Source of the DNA: Actinomycetes bacterium | GTDB taxonomy: Bacteria; Actinomycetota; Actinomycetes; Mycobacteriales; Mycobacteriaceae | Assembly (NCBI GenBank): GCA_022601135.1 | Contig: JAHZJB010000142.1 | Span: 1 to 64,000 of the forward strand | Direction: 5' to 3' | DNA: 64,000 bases | Made by a program: the position numbers and the translations under genes | The notes under the pieces: model-generated | The model's input: only the letters and a program-made list of their open reading frames with translations | Databases searched by the model: none | Told to the model about the DNA's origin: nothing | Part shown: positions 45,494-54,762 of the stretch, piece after piece | Position numbering within the stretch: the first letter of the stretch is position 1 | Layout of the letters: the number at the start of each line of letters is the position of its first letter

Positions 45494-46246
45494 CTAACCG
45501 GTTGGTGCCTCGGCGTCCGCTGCGGGCGCTTCCGCGGCCGCCGGCGCAGTGGTCGTCTCGGCAGTCGTCGTGGTCGTCGTGGTTGTCGGGGTCGTCGGGG
45601 TTGTCGGGGTTGCGCTGGTCGTCGCCGGGGTGATCGGCGCCGGCGCCTTGGCTGGGTCGAGGACCTCATCGATCAGATAGATCATGGCGTTCTTCGCCTG
45701 GATCCCGCCACAGACGACCTTGGCGGTCTCGTTGACCGCGACGTCACCTCCGGAGCCGGTCACTTCGATCTCTTCGCCTTGCTGGGTCGGTCGCTGCCCC
45801 TTGACGTCGTCCGGGCCCAACAGGCCGAGGAAGACGTGGTAGTACATCAGGCTGGTCAGCGCGGCCGGATCGGTGCGCAACATCTCGAGCAGTTCGGGCG
45901 GCAGCGCCGCGAACGCCTCGTTGGTGGGCGCGAACACCACATACGGGCCGTTGTCGAGCACGGGAACGATGTTGACGGCAGGGTTGAGTTGGCCCGAGAT
46001 GGCGGCGTTGAATGCGCTGGCTTCGGGGATGCTGGCCAACGCGGCGCCGACCGGCAGCTTGGCCAGGTTCTTCCAGTTCGGCATCGCCTCTTTGAAGTCG
46101 CCGCAGTCCGGGCCCTGAGGATCGGGGATCTCGGCCACCGGAGTAGTTGTCGGTTCGGCTTGGGCGCTGACCGCGAGCGGAACGGACAGGGCGATCGCTG
46201 CGGCGCCCACAGCCACTCCGATGGCTTTACTGGTACGAGTCTTCAC
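45494..46246 (-). CDS. Exported fasciclin-domain protein
   Basis: 250 residues. Signal peptide (VKTRTSKAIGVAVGAAAIAL..., cleavage near SAQA about 31), then one FAS1 domain (about 70-190: NGPYVVFAPTNEAFAALPPELL, then MYYHVFLG), and a Thr/Pro/Ala-rich tail with a TPTTPTTPTTTTTTTT run (about 205-225), typical of O-mannosylated mycobacterial exoproteins. Related to MPT70/MPT83. The start is a GTG at 46246 with AGGAG 9 bases upstream; an ATG at 46339 would put 31 charged residues before the signal peptide. Confidence 0.85.
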   Translation of the reverse strand: MKTRTSKAIGVAVGAAAIALSVPLAVSAQAEPTTTPVAEIPDPQGPDCGDFKEAMPNWKNLAKLPVGAALASIPEASAFNAAISGQLNPAVNIVPVLDNGPYVVFAPTNEAFAALPPELLEMLRTDPAALTSLMYYHVFLGLLGPDDVKGQRPTQQGEEIEVTGSGGDVAVNETAKVVCGGIQAKNAMIYLIDEVLDPAKAPAPITPATTSATPTTPTTPTTTTTTTTAETTTAPAAAEAPAADAEAPTG

Positions 46247-46427
46247 GTTCGGCTCCTCATCCTCGTCAGGTCGCCTGGCATGGTATGCGCAGGAATTGGT
46301 CACGGCCAAGTTGAGAAGTTGTCGTTTCGGCGCCGTCAAATGTTACTCGCAACCGTCTGAACTGTGCTTTTCCTTTCACAGGTGAATCGCCTCACCCTGG
46401 GCTCCCGTCACCGCCCGGTTCCGGTTC

Positions 46428-46433
46428 TACGAT
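46428..46433 (+). promoter_or_regulatory. Putative -10 box (TACGAT) of the gamma-CA-like operon
   Basis: TACGAT ends 7 bases before ATG 46441 and overlaps the alternative ATG at 46432, which argues for 46441 as the start. Confidence 0.5.
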
Positions 46434-46440
46434 GGCGGCC

Positions 46441-47004
46441 ATGCCCGAGCCACTGATCCTCCCCATCGCCGGGCGCCAGCCCCAGCTGCACCCGCAGAGT
46501 TGGGTGGCGCCGAATGCCACGCTGCTCGGACAGGTCGTCCTGTCGGCCGGGTCGAGCGTCTGGTACGGGGTGGTCCTGCGGGCCGAGACAGAGCCCATCG
46601 AGATCGGGACGGGAACCAACATTCAGGACGGCGTCACGATCCACGTCGACCCAGGCTTCCCGGCTCGGGTCGGTACCGGCGTCACCGTCGGGCACAACGC
46701 GGTGCTGCACGGATGCACCGTCCAGGACGACTCACTGGTCGGCATGGGTGCGGTGGTCCTCAACGGCGCCGTCATCGGTGCAGGCTCGCTGATCGCGGCC
46801 GGTGCGGTGGTGCCGCAGGGGGTGGTCATACCGCCGCGCTCGATGGTGGCCGGGGTGCCGGCCAAGGTGCGTCGCGAGCTCAGCGAAGACGAGTACTCCA
46901 ATATCCGCACCAACGCGCTGTTGTACCAACAACTGGTCGAACTGCATCGTGATCGGCGTGGGGCAGGTTCCGGACCGCCGGGCCCGGATACAGACGTACG
47001 GTGA
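46441..47004 (+). CDS. Gamma carbonic anhydrase family protein
   Basis: 187 residues forming a left-handed beta-helix of hexapeptide repeats (VVLSAGSSVWYGVVLRAE, IEIGTGTNIQDGVTIHVD, VTVGHNAVLHGCTV, DSLVGMGAVVLNGAVIG). The zinc-site His positions are in TIHVD, VGHNAVLHG. Family members are carbonic anhydrases or acyl-group binding proteins, and activity cannot be read from sequence. It resembles Rv3525c in type. First of three genes joined by GTGA overlaps. Confidence 0.85.
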   Translation: MPEPLILPIAGRQPQLHPQSWVAPNATLLGQVVLSAGSSVWYGVVLRAETEPIEIGTGTNIQDGVTIHVDPGFPARVGTGVTVGHNAVLHGCTVQDDSLVGMGAVVLNGAVIGAGSLIAAGAVVPQGVVIPPRSMVAGVPAKVRRELSEDEYSNIRTNALLYQQLVELHRDRRGAGSGPPGPDTDVR

Positions 47005-48149
47005 AACCCGTGCGGACACTAGTCACCGGCGCCACCGGATACATCGGCTCCCGCCTCGTCACCGCTCTGCTGGCCGAAGGCCATGAGGTGGTCGCTGCCG
47101 GCCGCGTCCCCGAGCGGTTCAACGATTTCGGCTGGCATTCCGACGTTTCGATGGTGCGGCTCGATGCACAGGACCGCGCCTCGGCCGATGAGGCGTTCGC
47201 CAATGCCGGATCCATCGACGTCGTCTTTTACCTGGTCCACGCCATCGGGCAGCCCGGGTTTCGGGAGGCGGACAATCTGGCGGCAGCCAACGTCGCCGCG
47301 GCGGCAAAGGCGGCCGGGGTGCGACGCATCGTCTATCTCGGCGGTTTCGTGCCGGAGCACGACTCCCTCTCGGAGCATCTGGTCGGTCGCGCCGAGGTTG
47401 CGGCCGCGCTCGTCGTCGACGGTGGACCCGATGTGGTCTGGCTTGGCGCAGCGATGATCATCGGAGCCGGATCAACCTCGTTCGAAATGTTGCGTTACGC
47501 CGCGGACAGGTTCCTGGTGTTACCAATGCCCGAATGGTCGGCCAACCCCATCGATCCGATCTCGATTCGCGACGTGCTTCACTATCTCGTCGCGGCGGCC
47601 GACGCGGACAGCGTGCCAGCCGGCGCTTACGACATCTGCGGGCACGAGACGACCACCTACTGGGAATTGCTGCGAAGCTACGCGCGAATCGCCGGTATTT
47701 GGCGCACCCCGGTGGCGGTGTATGGCGTCGACAACAACTTTGTGTCGATGGTGACCGGGGCCGTGCTCCCGGTGCCCGCCGGCCTTGCAGCGGATCTCGT
47801 TGATTCCCTTGACTATCCGATGATGGCCTCGAAGCACGGTCTTGCTGACCTGGTCGCTGCGCCGCCGCACGGCCTGTTGGGGGTTGAGGAGGCATTGCGC
47901 CGTGCCATCGCGAGTCCAGAGCGTCGTCCGGTGACTGCGCTGGCCGATGTGCATCATCTCGCCGATACCGACCCGGAGTGGACGGGGGGAGACGTGGCGC
48001 GGATCCGTCAACTTGCGGGCACGGTGACACCGCCGGCAGTGCGGCCAGTTCTTGGTCTGATCGGGATGGTTCCCGGTCCCGTCGCCGGCGCGGTGCGCGC
48101 CGGGTTGGACGCCGCGATCGGCCTGATGCCGAAGGTGATCTCGGCGTGA
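47001..48149 (+). CDS. NAD(P)H-binding protein (atypical SDR)
   Basis: 382 residues. Rossmann motif VTGATGYIGSRLV (about 7-19), FYLVHAIGQPGF, and IVYLGGFVPEHD. The fold is that of NmrA/complex I NDUFA9-like atypical SDRs, whose members often lack the YxxxK pair; none is seen here, so catalysis is uncertain. The C-terminal 90 residues include a DUF2867-like segment. The GTG start shares GTGA with the previous stop. Confidence 0.8.
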   Translation: MKPVRTLVTGATGYIGSRLVTALLAEGHEVVAAGRVPERFNDFGWHSDVSMVRLDAQDRASADEAFANAGSIDVVFYLVHAIGQPGFREADNLAAANVAAAAKAAGVRRIVYLGGFVPEHDSLSEHLVGRAEVAAALVVDGGPDVVWLGAAMIIGAGSTSFEMLRYAADRFLVLPMPEWSANPIDPISIRDVLHYLVAAADADSVPAGAYDICGHETTTYWELLRSYARIAGIWRTPVAVYGVDNNFVSMVTGAVLPVPAGLAADLVDSLDYPMMASKHGLADLVAAPPHGLLGVEEALRRAIASPERRPVTALADVHHLADTDPEWTGGDVARIRQLAGTVTPPAVRPVLGLIGMVPGPVAGAVRAGLDAAIGLMPKVISA

Positions 48150-48865
48150 GCACACCGACGACGCGGCCCGGCTTATCCGCTGAGATCTACCGAATCGCGC
48201 GTACCCGGGCGGCGCCGTACAACGAATGGCCTTCGGTGATCTTCCGCCGCAAGATCGTCGTCTCGATTTTCCTGCTGATCGGTGCGGCACTGCTCGGTTA
48301 CTCGTTGAGTCGCCAGCCGGGCGACGAATCGTTCATCTGGCTCACGCTTGCGCTCGCCGCCGTCTGGGTCATCGGTGCGTTCGCCTCGGGCCCACTGCAC
48401 CTCGGGCATGTGCGGTTCCGCGGCCGCAACCAGCGTCCGGTCATCACCGGAACGGTCGTCGGGCTGGCGCTGGGTGCGGTCTTCGTCGTGGGCGGGTTGG
48501 TCGCGCGTCAGATCCCCGGCGTGCGCGAGTACATCACGCGCGTCCTTGAACTCACCACAGCCGGTCCGCTGCTGCTCATCGTGTTCATCACGGTGATCAA
48601 CGGGGTGGCCGAAGAACTGTTCTTCCGCGGCGCCCTGTACACGGCGCTGGGCAACCACCGTCCGGCGATCGTCTCGACCGCGTTATATGTCATCGCCACG
48701 GGCGCGGCCACCGGGAATCCGATGTTGGGGTTCGCGGCGATGATCCTGGGCTCGGTCTGCGCGCTCGAGCGGCGGGCTACCGGGGGAGTGCTCGCACCGA
48801 TGCTCACGCATTTCTTCTGGGGCCTGGTGCTGGTGCTCGCCCTGCCGCCCATCTTCGGCGTTTAG
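48146..48865 (+). CDS. CPBP family intramembrane metalloprotease
   Basis: 239 residues with six or so membrane helices. Motif 1 is AEELFFRGAL (EExxxR) near residue 153, and the later His of LTHFFWGLVLV completes the CPBP/Rce1 site. Such proteases process prenylated or membrane proteins; in bacteria they are also linked to bacteriocin self-immunity. The GTG start is in a GTGA overlap with the upstream gene. The substrate is unknown. Confidence 0.85.
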   Translation: MSTPTTRPGLSAEIYRIARTRAAPYNEWPSVIFRRKIVVSIFLLIGAALLGYSLSRQPGDESFIWLTLALAAVWVIGAFASGPLHLGHVRFRGRNQRPVITGTVVGLALGAVFVVGGLVARQIPGVREYITRVLELTTAGPLLLIVFITVINGVAEELFFRGALYTALGNHRPAIVSTALYVIATGAATGNPMLGFAAMILGSVCALERRATGGVLAPMLTHFFWGLVLVLALPPIFGV

Positions 48866-48985
48866 CGCGCCAATAGTCCCGGTACCGCGACAGTCGGCGC
48901 GGTCATCGCGTTGACGACCTCGACGCCGATGCCGATGTCGCGGCTGCTTGTGCGGCGCCGCCCGAGCGCCGTCTCAACGGGGACG

Positions 48986-49819
48986 TCAGGAGTCGGTGAA
49001 GTTCGCCGGCCTGCGCTGCTGGAAGGCCCTGGTTCCCTCGCGGAAGTCGGGCGACTCAAGTAACGCCAACTGGCCCTTGGTCTCGCGCTCGAGTGCGGCC
49101 TGAAGCTCGGTCAGGGTCGCACCGTTGATCGCGTCCTTGGTCTCCCGCAGGGCCACGGCCGGGCCGGACACCAGGGCAGCGATCACCTCGTCGACCTGCG
49201 TGTCGAACTCGTGGACCGGGTAGACCGCGCTGACCAGACCCCATTCGCACGCTTCGCCGGCGGAGATACGCTCGGCCAGCAGGGCCATCCGCATTGCCCG
49301 GATGCGCCCGATTGCCGCCGCTATCAGTGCCGAGGCGCCACCGTCGGGCATCAGCCCGATCCGGGTGAACGCCAGCAGGAAAAAGGCCTCCTCCGAGGCC
49401 AATACGATGTCACAGGCCAGCGCCAGCGACACACCGACGCCGGCGGCCGGTCCGTGCACCACGGCCACGGCGGGCTGCGGCAGGTTCGTTATCGAGCGGA
49501 CGCAGCGGTTGGCAGCATCCAGCACGGCGCCCGGTGTGCCCGCGGTGTCGGGATCACCGTGGTCCCGCGCGCCGATTCCGGCACCCGACGAGAAACCCCG
49601 GCCGGCGCCGCCGATGCGAACCACCCGCACCCGTGGATCGGCGGCAGCCCGTTCCAGGATTGAGGCCAGCGTGTTCAGCATCCGCGCGGTGAGGGAGTTC
49701 AGGCTCCCCGGCCGGTTCAGCGTGAGCGACAGCACGCCGCCGTCGAGAGCGACCGTGAGGTCTTCGAATCCCGAGTAGCTGGCCGCGCCGGTCCCGTTGT
49801 TTGCGTCGATCGAGGTCAT
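48986..49819 (-). CDS. Crotonase family protein, isomerase-type active site
   Basis: 277 residues. The oxyanion-hole segment reads GFSSGAGIGARD, and the first hydratase Glu is absent (AAGVGVSLALACD) while an Asp is present in FTRIGLMPDGGAS. This pattern is associated with enoyl-CoA isomerases and other non-hydratase crotonases. Its place beside mcr and an SDR matches EchA10/EchA11 (Rv1142c/Rv1141c), only one of which is present here. Divergent from mcr with 116 bases between starts. Confidence 0.88.
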   Translation of the reverse strand: MTSIDANNGTGAASYSGFEDLTVALDGGVLSLTLNRPGSLNSLTARMLNTLASILERAAADPRVRVVRIGGAGRGFSSGAGIGARDHGDPDTAGTPGAVLDAANRCVRSITNLPQPAVAVVHGPAAGVGVSLALACDIVLASEEAFFLLAFTRIGLMPDGGASALIAAAIGRIRAMRMALLAERISAGEACEWGLVSAVYPVHEFDTQVDEVIAALVSGPAVALRETKDAINGATLTELQAALERETKGQLALLESPDFREGTRAFQQRRPANFTDS

Positions 49820-49872
49820 TGCGTCCCCTGTAGTTGGGGGTCATCCCAGAGGCGATGCCCCGCGGTGGTCCG

Positions 49873-49888
49873 ACTTGGTTATACAAGT
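49873..49888 (+). promoter_or_regulatory. Inverted repeat ACTTG-N6-CAAGT between crotonase and mcr
   Basis: ACTTG (49873-49877) and CAAGT (49884-49888) flank GTTATA, in the divergent intergenic region, and the TTATACAA core could also be a promoter -10. A regulator binding here could control both genes. Confidence 0.5.
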
Positions 49889-49935
49889 AAGCTATGTCGC
49901 GGTCAACCGAGCGATCCGACGAAGGGCGGTCAGAC

Positions 49936-51024
49936 ATGGCTGGACCATTGCAGGGACTGCGCGTCGTGGAGCTGGCCGGCATCGGCCCCGGGCCGCATGC
50001 CGCGATGATTCTCGGTGATCTCGGCGCCGACGTCGTGCGTATCGAGCGCCCCGGCCGGGGAGCGGCCCCTCCGCCGGCCGGCGACCACCTGCTACGCAAC
50101 CGACGTTCGGTAGCGGCGAACCTCAAAAGCCCCGAGGACCGCGACATGGTCTTGGGCCTCATCGCCAAGGCCGATGTGCTGATCGAAGGGTTCCGGCCGG
50201 GTGTCACCGAGCGGCTCGGCCTCGGCCCGCAGGACTGTGCCGCGGTCAACGAACGGCTGATCTACGCCCGGATGACAGGATGGGGCCAGGACGGTCCGCG
50301 CGCGCAGCAGGCCGGCCACGACATCAATTACATCTCCCTCAACGGCACCCTGCACGCCATCGGCCGGGCCGGTGAACGGCCGGTGCCTCCGCTGAACCTG
50401 GTCGGCGATTTCGGGGGCGGATCGATGTTCCTGTTGGTGGGCGTGCTGTCGGCCCTGTGGGAGCGTGAGCGCTCCGGTACGGGGCAGGTTGTCGATGCCG
50501 CGATGGTGGACGGTTCATCAGTGTTGTCCATGATGATGTGGGCGTTTCGCGGGATGGGCATGTGGAGCGACGCACGTGGCGTGAACCTGCTCGACACGGG
50601 TGCGCCGTACTACGACACCTATACCTGTGCCGACGGGCGACACGTTGCCGTCGGCGCGATCGAGCCGCAGTTCTACGCCGAGCTGCTCGCCGGCATCGGC
50701 CTTGCTCAGGCGGACCTTCCCGATCAGAACGACATGAGTCGCTGGCCCGAACTCAAGGCGCGCTTCGCCGAGGCGTTCGCCGAGCATGACCGAGATCACT
50801 GGGCCACGGTGTTCGCCGGCACCGACGCATGCGTCACCCCTGTCCTGTCCTTCGCCGAGGTCGAATCCGAACCGCACAACACCGAGCGCGACACCTTCTA
50901 CCGCGAGGACGGCTACCTGTACCCGGCGCCCGCGCCGCGGTTCTCGCGCAGCGTCCCGTCCCCCCCGAAGCCGCCCGGTATGTCCGGTGCGGACACCGAA
51001 GCTGTTCTGCAGGAATGGGTTTAA
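49936..51024 (+). CDS. mcr: Alpha-methylacyl-CoA racemase
   Basis: 362 residues, very close to the structurally studied M. tuberculosis MCR (Rv1143). It inverts the 2-methyl centre of branched acyl-CoA esters, needed to degrade cholesterol side chains and branched fatty acids. The active-site His ([14 protein letters not shown]), Asp ([12 protein letters not shown]) and Glu ([12 protein letters not shown]) are conserved. ATG 49936 starts at the family's [15 protein letters not shown]. It is followed by an SDR after 21 bases and by nitronate monooxygenase, as one operon. Confidence 0.95.
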   Translation: MAGPLQGLRVVELAGIGPGPHAAMILGDLGADVVRIERPGRGAAPPPAGDHLLRNRRSVAANLKSPEDRDMVLGLIAKADVLIEGFRPGVTERLGLGPQDCAAVNERLIYARMTGWGQDGPRAQQAGHDINYISLNGTLHAIGRAGERPVPPLNLVGDFGGGSMFLLVGVLSALWERERSGTGQVVDAAMVDGSSVLSMMMWAFRGMGMWSDARGVNLLDTGAPYYDTYTCADGRHVAVGAIEPQFYAELLAGIGLAQADLPDQNDMSRWPELKARFAEAFAEHDRDHWATVFAGTDACVTPVLSFAEVESEPHNTERDTFYREDGYLYPAPAPRFSRSVPSPPKPPGMSGADTEAVLQEWV

Positions 51025-51045
51025 GAACAAGAGAAGGAGAGCTCA

Positions 51046-52815
<1,770 letters not shown>

Positions 52816-52835
52816 GTGGAGCGGACGCCGTTATG

Positions 52836-52988
52836 TCACACCGCGGTAGGCAGGACGCGCTCGTCGTCTAGCTGCTCCGAGGTGACTCCCTCGACCAGCA
52901 CATCGCCGTGGTAGAGGGAGTCGAAATCTACCTTGATGACATCGGCACTGGTGTCGTCGATCCACATATACTGAACGGTAACCTTCAC
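52836..52988 (-). CDS. 50-residue acidic hypothetical protein
   Basis: GTG at 52988 opens a 50-codon frame beginning VKVTVQYMWIDDTSADVIKV and ending DDERVLPTAV, stop 52838-52836. The composition is normal for a folded small protein: alternating beta-like hydrophobics, acidic (12 Asp/Glu), Trp and Tyr present. It has no signal, membrane helix or Cys and no recognised family. It ends 20 bases from the convergent nitronate monooxygenase. A different frame on the same strand (52831-53019) is Arg/Cys-rich and looks like its shadow. Confidence 0.55.
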   Translation of the reverse strand: MKVTVQYMWIDDTSADVIKVDFDSLYHGDVLVEGVTSEQLDDERVLPTAV

Positions 52989-53130
52989 TATTAAGGATTC
53001 TTTGAGTCACGTTTCGCAAAATCGTGGCAATTCTTACCGACCAGTAGGGGTGGTCTTGGTAGCGGCTTCAGCGCAAACTTTCGGCTCTAGCCCGGATTTT
53101 TCGTGGTTTGTCACGTGTGGCGGTGTGTAG

Positions 53131-53148
53131 ACAGGCGAAAGTGCCTGT
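53131..53148 (+). promoter_or_regulatory. Hairpin ACAGGC-N6-GCCTGT
   Basis: A 6-bp perfect stem with a GAAAGT loop, followed by CCTGCAGG. It lies in the 325-base gap between the 50-residue gene and the GT2 gene. No other gene is seen in this gap. It may be an operator or leader element. Confidence 0.4.
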
Positions 53149-53283
53149 CCTGCAGGAGGTAGTTGGACCGGCGCGTCTCGGCGCAGTACACCCGGCGAAT
53201 CCCTCTACCCTGGGCTGGGTGGTTGCCGGCGCCCCCTCCCATATCCATCCCGTGCAGCACTGCCTTGCTCGCTACGCGCCAGT

Positions 53284-53314
53284 CCGGGCCTGTGAGCCCG
53301 GTGGGCAGGCCCGG
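53284..53314 (+). promoter_or_regulatory. Strong hairpin ending on the GT2 start codon
   Basis: CCGGGCCTG (53284-53292) and CAGGCCCGG (53306-53314) form a perfect 9-bp GC-rich stem with a 13-base loop. The last stem base is the first base of the GTG start. The weak purine stretch GGGCAGG lies in the loop and stem, so folding would mask translation initiation. Confidence 0.6.
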
Positions 53315-54762
53315 TGAGCGACGGCGCCGCGGCGCTGGCCCAGGCGCGCCGTCGGTTCTCGCCGCGGCTGACGCCGCCGCCCACGCCCGCGCTGAGCCTG
53401 GTCATTCACCTTGCCGTGCTGGCCGTGTGGGTGGCGTTGTTCCTGTTGGTGTTCGGCCGCGGCGGCATTCTGGCGTGGTCGGTGGGGCTGGCCTACCTGG
53501 CCTACGACGCCGCATTGTTGGTCTTCACCGGCTGGCACATCAGGCGGTTCATCACCGGCGCAGACGACGGGGCGGCGGGGCCGGCGCCGAGCGTCGCGGT
53601 GCTGATCGCCGCCCATAACGAGTCCGCGGATCTGCCCGCGACCATCCGTGCCCTGGTCGACCAGAGCGACCCGCCCGATGAAATCGTGATCGCCGATGAC
53701 GGCTCCACCGATGACACCGCGGCCGTGTTGGGGACTGAATTCGGTTTCGGTACCAACGGACTCGGTGATCGGGTGCTGTTGGGATCAGTGTCGATGATCT
53801 GGAGGCGGCTGCCGCGCGGGGGCAAGGCCCATGCCCTCAACGCCGCGGTGTTGCAGACGACCGCCGACGTCGTGCTCACCGTCGACGCCGACACCTTGCT
53901 GGACCGCGCCTCCGTCGCGGCGGTACGGGATGCGTTCGCCCGGGAGCCCGAACTGGTCGGCATCACCGGCGTCATCACCCCGGAGTCACGGCGCACCCCC
54001 GTCGGGCGGACGCTGCAGTTCTTCCAAACCTACGAATACATTCGTAATTTCCTCGGTCGCTACGCATGGATGCGGGTGAACTGCCTGCAGTTGATCTCCG
54101 GGGCGTTCGCGGGCTTTCGGCGGGCGGCCGTCGTTGATGTCGGTGGCTTCGACGACGCCTGCCTGGTCGAGGACTACGAGCTGGTGCACCGGCTGTACCG
54201 CTATTCCGGTGAGCGTCAGCTGAATTGGCGCTTCCGGGTGCTCGGCGACGCCCAGGCGCGCACCGAGGCGCCCGGTTCGGTGCCGGCACTGCTGCGCCAG
54301 CGCCGCCGCTGGTTCGGGGGCTTTCTGCAAACCCAGTGGTGGTACCGCGCCATGGTGGGCAGCGGGCGGATGGGACGGATCGGCACGGTGATGCTGCCGG
54401 TCAAGGCCGTTGACGCTGTGCACCCCCTGTATGGGCTGACCGCGTTCGTCTTGTTGGTCTACTTCATTGTGACCGGCAACGTCGAGGTTCTGGCGCCGGT
54501 GGCGGTGGTGCTGGGTGGCACGCTGGCGATCAACGTTGCCTTCCAGCTGTGGTCGGTGGCTCAGTACCGCCGATGGATCGGCGACCGGCACCGGGTCAGC
54601 CTGGTCGCAGCGGGAGTGGCCAGTGTGTTGGAGCCGTTCACGTTTCGGCTGCTGCTGCAGTTCGGTGCGCTGCTGGGCTGGGTGGCTTTCCTCGGGGCGG
54701 GGCAGCGATGGGGTGGGGCCGAGCGGTTCGGTCTCGATCACATCGGTTCGCGGCAACGATGA
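53314..54762 (+). CDS. Membrane GT2 family glycosyltransferase (processive type)
   Basis: 482 residues. Two N-terminal membrane helices (about 28-70), a GT2 catalytic domain (about 90-340), and three C-terminal helices (about 360-480). Motifs: IADDGSTDDT, DxD in TVDADTL, ED in CLVEDYELVHRLY, and QxxRW in LLRQRRRWFGG. The D,D,D,QxxRW set is that of cellulose/hyaluronan/chitin synthases, so it probably makes or extends a polysaccharide from a UDP sugar. An in-frame TGA at 53293 limits the start to GTG 53314 or later. ATGA overlap with the next gene. Confidence 0.85.
   Translation: MSDGAAALAQARRRFSPRLTPPPTPALSLVIHLAVLAVWVALFLLVFGRGGILAWSVGLAYLAYDAALLVFTGWHIRRFITGADDGAAGPAPSVAVLIAAHNESADLPATIRALVDQSDPPDEIVIADDGSTDDTAAVLGTEFGFGTNGLGDRVLLGSVSMIWRRLPRGGKAHALNAAVLQTTADVVLTVDADTLLDRASVAAVRDAFAREPELVGITGVITPESRRTPVGRTLQFFQTYEYIRNFLGRYAWMRVNCLQLISGAFAGFRRAAVVDVGGFDDACLVEDYELVHRLYRYSGERQLNWRFRVLGDAQARTEAPGSVPALLRQRRRWFGGFLQTQWWYRAMVGSGRMGRIGTVMLPVKAVDAVHPLYGLTAFVLLVYFIVTGNVEVLAPVAVVLGGTLAINVAFQLWSVAQYRRWIGDRHRVSLVAAGVASVLEPFTFRLLLQFGALLGWVAFLGAGQRWGGAERFGLDHIGSRQR

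Noticed and set aside
45580..45640. Repetitive GTCGTCGGGGTTG sequence suggesting a repeat element
   Set aside because: It is the coding sequence of the Thr/Pro tail of the fasciclin protein read on the other strand.
48862..49059. Minus-strand 65-codon frame after the crotonase gene
   Set aside because: The N-terminal half is antisense-like over the crotonase 3' end. The tail (DIGIGVEVVNAMTAPTVAV) looks protein-like and could be a degraded gene end, but it is too short to support.
52831..53019. Minus-strand 62-codon Arg/Cys-rich frame
   Set aside because: It overlaps the better 50-codon frame in another phase and has shadow-like composition.
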